Positions 28,908-33,789 of a stretch of 33,789 bases of DNA are shown piece by piece. Below the pieces are notes generated by a model. That model was not told the DNA's origin. It did not search any database and was given only the letters and a program-made list of their open reading frames with translations. How positions within the stretch are numbered: position 1 is the stretch's first letter; each line of letters starts with the position of its first letter. Source of the stretch: a virus; IMG/VR virus record IMGVR_UViG_3300022745_000113, positions 1 through 33,789 of that record. One strand, written 5' to 3'. The position numbers and the translations under genes were made by a program.

Positions 28908-29692
28908 ATCGCCCCCGCCAGCAAAGATTGCGACTGATGCTTTCCACGGCCCGGTGTGTCCTGAGCCTTTGCCAGCCAGCGGTTAGCGAATGCACCCACG
29001 CCACGGGCGGTCTTTCGGTTGGCAGGGTTGGCAATCGACCATGCCCGCATCTCTCGCAGTTCCTGCTCAACGTCCACAGCAGGGAAAGCTGTCTTCCACT
29101 CGGTCAGCAGGTTGACCGGAACTTGCCATTCCGTCGAGTCGTTCAGCGGGATTGCGAAGCCGCTTGCAGGCAGAGAGCCGACAGGCTCGGCGCTATCTGT
29201 TTTCTGTTCTTGTTTCTGTTCTTGTTTCTGTTCTTGTTTCTGTTCTTGTTTCTGTTTCTGGTTAAGCAAGGGTTGCTTAACGGTTATGGAAGGCTTCTGC
29301 TCAACTCCCAAGAATTCGGCGTTTGCGTTCAAGAATTGGGACTTCCAAGATGCCAGATCTGGCACTGAAAGCGCCTGCTTGATGACCGCTTTTTTCTGGT
29401 TCGGGTTCTCCGGCGGGTTCCACTCAAGATGCTTGATGACCCAAACCCACTTAGAGGTTTCGCAACGGTTCGCAAACCCTTTCTGAAACAGTTCCCGGAA
29501 CCCTTCCGAAACCTGCTCTGGTGTCCATTGCATGTCTTCGCATATGTACCCATCAGGAAGCTGGAAGACTCCTGCAATGTTGCTGTGCGGGCTGGTGAGA
29601 AGGTAGAGCGCAAGCAGACGACCAGAGTCGCTGAGTGACCTTGCGGTATCCCCAGACCAAAATCGCGTGTAAACCTTTCCGTAGTCCCTCAT
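28904..29692 (-). CDS. Replication initiator (lambda O / replisome organiser-like)
   Basis: A 262-residue protein with three parts. Residues 1-110 (MRDYGKVYTRFWSGDTARSL, LLALYLLTSPHSNIAGVFQLP) are a winged-helix-like domain of phage replisome organisers. Residues about 140-165 are a KQEQ low-complexity linker encoded by 12-bp direct repeats. The C-terminal domain (WKTAFPAVDVEQELREMRAWSIANPANRKTARGVGAFANRWLAKAQD) is the DnaT-like DNA or helicase-binding part. It is placed directly before the helicase. ATG overlaps the preceding stop (ATGA). Confidence 0.88.
   Translation of the reverse strand: MRDYGKVYTRFWSGDTARSLSDSGRLLALYLLTSPHSNIAGVFQLPDGYICEDMQWTPEQVSEGFRELFQKGFANRCETSKWVWVIKHLEWNPPENPNQKKAVIKQALSVPDLASWKSQFLNANAEFLGVEQKPSITVKQPLLNQKQKQEQKQEQKQEQKQEQKTDSAEPVGSLPASGFAIPLNDSTEWQVPVNLLTEWKTAFPAVDVEQELREMRAWSIANPANRKTARGVGAFANRWLAKAQDTPGRGKHQSQSLLAGAI
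29201..29260. repeat. 12-bp direct repeats in the initiator gene (candidate iterons)
   Basis: Four perfect tandem copies of TTTCTGTTCTTG (plus strand) span 29201-29248, with a fifth imperfect copy at 29249-29260. They encode the KQEQ linker. Strand composition is extreme: the plus strand has no A here. Position between the two domains of the initiator mirrors lambda ori iterons inside gene O. Confidence 0.9.
29261..29281. other. Perfect inverted repeat next to the iterons (candidate origin core)
   Basis: GTTAAGCAA, three G, TTGCTTAAC: 9-bp arms with a 3-base centre, immediately adjoining the 12-bp repeats. It is AT-richer than surroundings and stays in the coding frame of the initiator. Being followed by AT-rich sequence (29299-29340) it could be the core of a replication origin. 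Assignment is inference. Confidence 0.7.
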
Positions 29693-29979
29693 GCCCTCAA
29701 CTCCTGCGCCTGCTGGCTGCTGAAGTACCCCACGCCGTCATCGATCTCGCGCAGCAGCGCTCTGTCCCACGCCTGGACGATCTCCGGGCGGCGCATGGTC
29801 ATGCTCTGCGTCATCCTGCGTGCCCACCACACTGCTGACTCGCTCTGACCTGCTGCGGTGGCATTGCTGGAGTTCTTGGCGCAGAACTGGATCAAGCGTT
29901 CCGTGTCGTGGTCAGAGCCACGGACCTCGACGCCTTCAAGCATCTGGCCGACAGGGGTGGAGAGAACGCAGTTTTTCAC
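29689..29979 (-). CDS. Early protein next to initiator, unknown
   Basis: A 96-residue protein starting at GTG (GTGA overlap with the methyltransferase stop) and ending in an ATGA overlap with the initiator. Sequence: MKNCVLSTPVGQMLEGVEVRGSDHDTERLIQFC followed by helices (ESAVWWARRMTQSMTMRRPEIVQAWDRALLREIDDGVGYF). No metal or nucleotide motifs. I do not recognise it. Confidence 0.72.
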   Translation of the reverse strand: MKNCVLSTPVGQMLEGVEVRGSDHDTERLIQFCAKNSSNATAAGQSESAVWWARRMTQSMTMRRPEIVQAWDRALLREIDDGVGYFSSQQAQELRA

Positions 29980-30857
29980 GCTGCCTCCGCAAACAGATCC
30001 TGTGCTGTCTCTCGGGTGGCTGCGTCCAGGTTCTTGACGGCTTGATCAAAGTAGGACTTCTTCAGTTCCACACCAACGAACTTTCTGCCCATCTGCAGGG
30101 ACACAAAGCCCTCAGAGCCGATGCCCATGAACGGACTCAGCACCACATCGCCGGGATTGGTCCACAGTTGGACGCCGCGCCGTATCACATCGAGCTGCAG
30201 GGGGCAGATGTGCCTCTCATCGTCGTGCTCTCGGGCGCTGCGGTATTGCAGGGTGTCGGACGGGTTGATATCCATCCAGACAGGACTAGCGACCTTCTGC
30301 CATAGGTCCACCGGGTAATCATCGTGCGTGACGCGCTGGGCCTGTTCTCCGGGTGTCCGCATGGTGATCAGGTAATCGGGGATGCCCTGCCGGCACATGG
30401 CCGCGTTCTCCCGCACGGACTTGTGCAGCAGGCCGAGTGCCTTGGTGCGCTGCATGGCCGTCACCGGGTCTTTCCAGATGGTCGCCTTGGCATGGAAGAT
30501 GAACCCGTGCCGCTGGAAGGCCCGGATCAGATCACCGGGGAAGTCCTTCAAACCGATGTAGCCGTCGCGCTCCTTGCTGGCCGGCATGTCCATGCAGTGA
30601 AACGACACATCCCGTCCGGGCATCATCACGCGGCGCAGTTCAGCAATCAGGAATTCGAAGTGTTCGAAGAATTCCTCATGCGTTCGGCAGTTGCCCATGT
30701 CCCTCGGGCTGTTAGAGTATGTGTAAAGCGACGCAAAAGGCGGGCTGAAGATGCTGTAGCCGATGCACTGATCAGGGATGCCTTTCAGTGCTTCTACACA
30801 GTCACCATGCACTGCGGTGTAGTTGTCGGTCACGACTTGATCGATGCAGTTCATCAT
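29976..30857 (-). CDS. N4/N6-type DNA methyltransferase
   Basis: A 293-residue amino-methyltransferase using SAM. Motif IV (SPPF, residues about 38-41) comes first, with a probable target-recognition region in the middle, and motif I (SPFMGIGSEG) near residue 235, the order of beta-class enzymes. SPPF is compatible with N4-cytosine or N6-adenine modification. No restriction nuclease is nearby, so it is a phage orphan methyltransferase, likely protecting phage DNA from host restriction or marking it for regulation. It overlaps the helicase stop by four bases. Confidence 0.92.
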   Translation of the reverse strand: MMNCIDQVVTDNYTAVHGDCVEALKGIPDQCIGYSIFSPPFASLYTYSNSPRDMGNCRTHEEFFEHFEFLIAELRRVMMPGRDVSFHCMDMPASKERDGYIGLKDFPGDLIRAFQRHGFIFHAKATIWKDPVTAMQRTKALGLLHKSVRENAAMCRQGIPDYLITMRTPGEQAQRVTHDDYPVDLWQKVASPVWMDINPSDTLQYRSAREHDDERHICPLQLDVIRRGVQLWTNPGDVVLSPFMGIGSEGFVSLQMGRKFVGVELKKSYFDQAVKNLDAATRETAQDLFAEAA

Positions 30858-32239
30858 GCAGCCCTCAAGAATGCGGGCACGTTGACGGCCCTGCGTGCGT
30901 TGTGAATGTTTGTCTGACGCTGTGATCCGGCGACTTCAGCCATCACGGCATCACGGGTTTCTGCGCTCAGGCTTTCGGCCATCTGGGAGGCTTCGCGCTC
31001 CTTGCGCTTGAGGTTCGCCACGATTGCACCCTCGGCCTTGCTGGCGAAGATGTGTGCGTGAACCTCGTTCTTCTGTCCGAAGCGCCAGCAGCGCCGGATA
31101 GCTTGGTAGTACGCCTCGTATGAGTCGGTCACTCCGACGAATGCCATACGGTCGGCGTGCTGCCAGTTGAGCCCCCATCCGCAGATAGACGGCTTGCTGA
31201 TCAGAACCCGCGCCTTGCCGCTTGCAAAGGCTTCCAAGCGTGCCTCTTTGGTGTCCACATCGTCAGAGCCGCGAATCTCTACTGCGCCGTCGATAGCCTG
31301 AGTGAGTGCTGTGCTTTCGTCATTCAGATCGCACCAGACAACCCATGCATGGTCCCGTTCTGCGTTGACCTTTGCGGAGCACTCGCGCACGCGATCCTCC
31401 ATGCTCATCCTGCGGGCATCACGGCGTTCGCTCAGGGTTTGCGCCTCCATCGCAAACAGCATCCCATTCGTAGGGATATCTACCTCTACATGGTGCTCAT
31501 GCAGATGAAGAGCAGGAAGTGCATATGCCGCGTCATCGAAGCCCAGATCGGACGGCTTGCGGATCAGCGCACCCCACGACACCACCCAGCGCCAGAACTG
31601 CTGTCGTGCGTGCCCCTTGAGCCTCCAGACTGATGTATCACCACCGTCATGCGTGAAGTACTCAGCCAGCATCTCCTGCCGGGAGCAGATGCCCAAGAAC
31701 TCGGCGTGCGTGCCAAGCTCCGTCCAATCGTTCGGAGCCGGTGTTGCCGTGGCCGGCAGCTTGTACGGGGTAGACCTGAATGCAGCCGTCAGGATGCCAA
31801 AGGTCTTTGCATCGTGGTGCTTGATGATGCTGGACTCATCGAGGACAACGCCTCCAAACATCGACGGATTGAACCGATGCAGCCGGTCATAGTTCGTGAT
31901 GTTGATGCCACGATCATTCACATCTGAGCCGTCACGGCACACCGTTACATCGATGCCGATCTGGCGGGCTTCCTGGGCCGTCTGCGCAGCCACGGCAAGC
32001 GGAGCCAGGATCAGGACCGGCATCCCGGTTTCTTTTCGCACGGCATCAGCCCAGGCCACTTCCATGCGGGACTTGCCAAGCCCGGTGTCGGCAAAGATGG
32101 CAGCGCGGCCACGCTTGAGCGCCCAGGTCGTCAGGGCCTTCTGGTGCGGGAACAGTGATTCCGGAAGCTCAGGAATACGCGCCAGTCCTGAAGGCATGAC
32201 CATTGCCAGCTTCTTGCTGACGAATGCCTCGTAGTCCAT
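30854..32239 (-). CDS. SF2 (DEAD/SNF2-like) helicase
   Basis: A 461-residue translocase. Motif I ADTGLGKS (about residues 50-57), motif Ia-like LILAPLAVAAQT, motif II LDES (about 134-137), motif III LPATATPAPND, and the C-terminal motif VI QAIRRCWRFGQK typical of SNF2-type SF2 enzymes. The end (KREREASQMAESLSAETRDAV) is a helical tail. It is translationally coupled with the methyltransferase. Role could be replication, transcription or DNA modification; such phage pairs are common, purpose unproved. Start ATG 32239 shares one base with the prior stop; a TTG is directly upstream. Confidence 0.9.
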   Translation of the reverse strand: MDYEAFVSKKLAMVMPSGLARIPELPESLFPHQKALTTWALKRGRAAIFADTGLGKSRMEVAWADAVRKETGMPVLILAPLAVAAQTAQEARQIGIDVTVCRDGSDVNDRGINITNYDRLHRFNPSMFGGVVLDESSIIKHHDAKTFGILTAAFRSTPYKLPATATPAPNDWTELGTHAEFLGICSRQEMLAEYFTHDGGDTSVWRLKGHARQQFWRWVVSWGALIRKPSDLGFDDAAYALPALHLHEHHVEVDIPTNGMLFAMEAQTLSERRDARRMSMEDRVRECSAKVNAERDHAWVVWCDLNDESTALTQAIDGAVEIRGSDDVDTKEARLEAFASGKARVLISKPSICGWGLNWQHADRMAFVGVTDSYEAYYQAIRRCWRFGQKNEVHAHIFASKAEGAIVANLKRKEREASQMAESLSAETRDAVMAEVAGSQRQTNIHNARRAVNVPAFLRAA

Positions 32240-32601
32240 CAAAACCCCCGGCGTGCGAACTGGCGATAGTCATTCGCCCCCGGCCGGCCCTCGCTGCGGG
32301 CCATGTACGCGCCGTAGCCGGTAAGCACGCTCTTGCTCGATGAGCAGCAGATCCGCCCGCTGTACACAGCGCCGTCCATCTCTGCGAGCTTCTTCTGGCC
32401 CGCGCTGGTGATCTGCCAGTGCCTACGGGAGCGCATCACCCAGCCCTCAATCCGCATGGACTGCAGCCACGACTCCACGGCCGTCTCTGTGAACTGGAAC
32501 TTGACCGTCGCACTCGCGTGCGTGAAGTCGTGGACAGTGCGCGGCCTTGCGTTCAACGCATTGAGGACTTCGCGCAGGCGCATGGAATCGGGAAGGGCCA
32601 T
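32239..32601 (-). CDS. Winged-helix DNA-binding protein, unknown
   Basis: A 120-residue protein, MALPDSMRLREVLNALNARPRTVHDFTHASATVKFQFTETAVESWLQSMRIEGWVMRSRRHWQITSAGQKKLAEM. The helices plus the GWVMRSRRHWQITSAGQ hairpin form a winged-helix, as in MarR-like or small phage regulators; the C-terminal tail has Cys and Lys/Arg. AGGAGA is seven bases before the ATG. It may regulate early transcription. The longer frame starting at 32661 overlaps the preceding gene and lacks a site. Confidence 0.75.
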   Translation of the reverse strand: MALPDSMRLREVLNALNARPRTVHDFTHASATVKFQFTETAVESWLQSMRIEGWVMRSRRHWQITSAGQKKLAEMDGAVYSGRICCSSSKSVLTGYGAYMARSEGRPGANDYRQFARRGF

Positions 32602-32629
32602 CGGTGTTCTCCTGTCGTTTAGTGAGTGC

Positions 32630-32830
32630 TCAGGACTTGCGGTCCTGATTCGTCCCTTCACAGTCGCTATCCATGTGCCGTATGGTTCCGTACATGGACA
32701 CGCGAAGCGTCAACCTGATGAAGTCGGCAAGGGATCTGTCTTGCGCTGCCGCGATGCGTGACGCATCCAACAGTTCGCGTTCGGTCAGGGTCAACTTCAC
32801 CTGCTCTGTGTGCTTTGTGTCGTTGACCAC
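32630..32830 (-). CDS. Ribbon-helix-helix (Arc/CopG-like) regulator
   Basis: A 66-residue protein from GTG 32830 with GAGG upstream. Residues about 11-47, VKLTLTERELLDASRIAAAQDRSLADFIRLTLRVSMYG, form a ribbon-helix-helix: strand VKLTLT, helix ERELLDASRIAAAQ, turn, helix SLADFIRLTLRVSMYG. Such proteins repress by binding as dimers. It is the first gene past the post-cro terminator, so it is made only if transcription reads through. An upstream longer frame runs through that terminator and is rejected. Confidence 0.78.
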   Translation of the reverse strand: MVNDTKHTEQVKLTLTERELLDASRIAAAQDRSLADFIRLTLRVSMYGTIRHMDSDCEGTNQDRKS

Positions 32831-32844
32831 TTCAGACCTCGGTG

Positions 32845-32867
32845 TAAAAAAGCCCGCCGAAACGGGC
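32845..32867 (-). terminator. Leftward terminator after the cro-like gene
   Basis: On the minus strand GCCCG, loop TTTCGG, CGGGC, followed by TTTTTTA. It lies 57 bases past the cro-like stop and 15 bases before the RHH start. An intrinsic terminator between the first and second genes of an early operon implies antitermination or leaky read-through for all replication genes. Confidence 0.85.
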
Positions 32868-32923
32868 AACCGCATCGCCAGCAGGGGAGACACCTGCGCC
32901 TTTGGAAGCGATGCGGGGGAGGA

Positions 32924-33130
32924 TCACGCCGGCACCTTGTCTGCGCCGATCAGTCGATCCAGCGCACCGGGTTCGGCTTTGAGCTTTCCTGCTGTCAGGC
33001 GCTCAATGAGTAGCTGCTTCCCATCCGGCGGGTACTCGCCCCACTCATGCACAGACGGAGCCTTGATGCCAAGAGCGTCCGCCAGGAGCTTGTGCGACCC
33101 GAAGAACTTGAGGGCTTTTGCTGTTTTCAT
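32924..33130 (-). CDS. cro: Cro-like repressor
   Basis: A 68-residue HTH protein: MKTAKALKFFGSHKLLADALGIKAPSVHEWGEYPPDGKQLLIERLTAGKLKAEPGALDRLIG. Helix-turn-helix residues about 10-30, with GSHKLLADALGIKAPSVHEWG the recognition pattern of YdaS/Cro-type regulators. It would bind operators in the neighbouring intergenic region and dampen early transcription. The candidate promoter ends about six bases before the ATG, so transcription gives an almost leaderless mRNA without a Shine-Dalgarno. Confidence 0.88.
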   Translation of the reverse strand: MKTAKALKFFGSHKLLADALGIKAPSVHEWGEYPPDGKQLLIERLTAGKLKAEPGALDRLIGADKVPA

Positions 33131-33136
33131 GTCTCT

Positions 33137-33174
33137 ATGCTAGGCCACCCTTGCTTGTAACGCAATACGGTTAC
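33137..33174 (-). promoter_or_regulatory. Promoter and operator dyad of the cro-like gene
   Basis: On the minus strand TTGCGT (33160-33165) and TAGCAT (33137-33142) are separated by 17 bases. A GTAAC-N8-GTTAC dyad (33157-33174) overlaps the -35, a typical operator position. The -10 ends six bases before the ATG, so the transcript would have almost no 5' untranslated region. The half-sites resemble GTTACGCGTAAC at the internal early promoter (23063-23074) in sequence, but with another spacing. Confidence 0.62.
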
Positions 33175-33230
33175 GATTGATTTTTGCTATCGACATACCA
33201 TTTCCGATAAATACAATGCAAGGTGCAGCG

Positions 33231-33242
33231 TAGGAATTCCTA
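33231..33242. promoter_or_regulatory. 12-bp perfect palindrome in the divergent control region
   Basis: TAGGAATTCCTA is a perfect palindrome directly upstream of the candidate rightward -35 box at 33243. Together with the dyad at 33157-33174 it makes two symmetric candidate operator sites in the 177-base divergent region. Confidence 0.5.
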
Positions 33243-33271
33243 TTGCAATGATGCGTAGTCTGCCCTAGACT
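33243..33271 (+). promoter_or_regulatory. Rightward promoter candidate for the 33308 operon
   Basis: TTGCAA (33243-33248) and TAGACT (33266-33271) with 17 bases between. The predicted start would give a leader of about 30 bases containing AAGGAG seven to eight bases before the ATG. The palindrome 33231-33242 touches its upstream side. Box matches are 4 of 6 each, so it is moderate. Confidence 0.5.
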
Positions 33272-33307
33272 CTCTCCATCGTCACCAAACGACGAAGGAG
33301 AGCAGAG

Positions 33308-33688
33308 ATGAGCATCAGCACCACGGAAAACGCCAGTAGCGCACGGGCGCTGGACAAGCTGCACGCCGAGCAGGACGCCTGGGCGCGTGAGCGTGAACAC
33401 GCCGAGGCAGAAATCCGCGCAGGGTTCGCTCTGCTGGGTGTGGTTCCCGCGCAGGGAATCGCACTGCCCATGATCAGCTTCCTGGGCCGCTCAACGCGCC
33501 GTGAGACGGTGCAGAGCCTGCGCGAGTACACGATGAACGGCATCGCAGAAGACGGTGCCTATGCCGCCCTGCTCAAGGTGCTGGCCGAGTCCGAGTGCCC
33601 CCTCGTGCAGAAGCTCAAGACCGCCCTGGCCGATGAGTACGTCAAGGAATGGGCCGACGACATCGCCGATTACCGGGCGGGAGACTGA
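33308..33688 (+). CDS. First gene of rightward operon, unknown
   Basis: A 126-residue, mostly helical protein: charged coiled N-terminus (SARALDKLHAEQDAWAREREHAEAEIRAGFALLG), middle ALPMISFLGRSTRRETVQSLREYTMNG and an acidic helical C-terminus (DEYVKEWADDIADYRAGD). AAGGAG is eight bases before the ATG. It is not a CI-type repressor: there is no HTH or S24 domain. As the divergent partner of a Cro-like gene it is unusual and its role is unknown. Confidence 0.75.
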   Translation: MSISTTENASSARALDKLHAEQDAWAREREHAEAEIRAGFALLGVVPAQGIALPMISFLGRSTRRETVQSLREYTMNGIAEDGAYAALLKVLAESECPLVQKLKTALADEYVKEWADDIADYRAGD

Positions 33689-33690
33689 CC

Positions 33691-33789
33691 ATGAAGCACC
33701 AGATCAAGCACATCAACGGGTCCGTCCTGTACGAGGCCGATATCCCGGATGACACGCCGAGCGGAATGGCTGTGCGGGTAGCTCTGGAG
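33691..33789 (+). CDS. 5' part of a pentapeptide-repeat-type protein (partial)
   Basis: Starts two bases after the preceding stop. The visible 33 codons read MKHQIKHINGSVLYEADIPD then DTPSGMAVRVALE. This opening (IKHxxxGxVLYEAD...AVRVALE) is that of phage/prophage pentapeptide-repeat proteins whose repeat domain (ADLxGANL) would follow. The window ends before any repeat, so this is a family guess from the N-terminus. Confidence 0.5.
   Translation, partial: MKHQIKHINGSVLYEADIPDDTPSGMAVRVALE

Noticed and set aside
29201-29260. Tandem repeats as a CRISPR-like array
   Set aside because: Units are 12 bp without spacers and stay in frame as a KQEQ linker.

Overview
The window is a stretch of a tailed-phage genome (or prophage), most likely a short-tailed podovirus-like phage. 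The main evidence is a P22-type portal, a PBSX-type large terminase, a DUF5309/SU10-type major capsid protein, an adaptor plus nozzle-like pair, several Gly/Ala-rich ejection-type proteins, and no tape measure, tail tube or sheath. GC content is about 60 percent, and the protein flavour (MKPRIYR-type and MAKTNAERQ-type small proteins, the MEFTEF-WWK membrane peptide) points to a betaproteobacterial host, probably Burkholderiales. The host call is inference only. No integrase, reverse transcriptase, tRNA, CRISPR array or insertion sequence was seen.

Almost everything is transcribed leftward (minus strand). From right to left: (1) 33131-33307 is a bidirectional control region between a leftward Cro-like repressor and a rightward operon (33308 onward) whose second gene leaves the window. 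(2) 32830-22262 is a tightly packed early block in which nearly every gene pair overlaps by ATGA or GTGA. It holds a ribbon-helix-helix protein, a winged-helix protein, an SF2 helicase, an N4/N6 DNA methyltransferase, a lambda-O-like replication initiator with a candidate internal origin, a DnaB/RecA-fold helicase, HNH-like proteins, RusA, NinB, a frameshifted cytosine-methyltransferase-like gene, an Acb2/Tad1-type anti-defence sponge, a DUF1364 nuclease and a late-regulator (Q-like) candidate. A second early promoter with a palindromic operator lies at 23052-23079. (3) 22262-21968 is the early/late boundary, with a leftward terminator, an extra hairpin and a candidate late promoter. (4) 21967-17130 encodes receptor-side and decoration-type proteins, including a protein of seven propeller-like repeats. 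(5) 17133-10183 holds a 13-codon basic ORF, the terminase subunits, portal, scaffold, major capsid and decoration proteins. (6) 10138-1724 holds connector, nozzle and ejection proteins. (7) 1597-291 is the lysis cassette. A small plus-strand membrane peptide gene (1642-1770) sits against this flow. A plus-strand gene fragment at 1-236 fits continuation of the rightward operon if the molecule is circular or circularly permuted.

The genes read as a complete lytic programme: Cro-type switch, replication and recombination, counter-defence and DNA modification, late activation, head and tail assembly, lysis. Repressor and integration functions would have to lie in the missing rightward arm, if they exist. 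The most notable items are the Acb2/Tad1-family gene with an HNH-like zinc-motif remnant fused in frame upstream, a methyltransferase interrupted by a G9 tract, and iterons plus a perfect inverted repeat inside the replication initiator gene.
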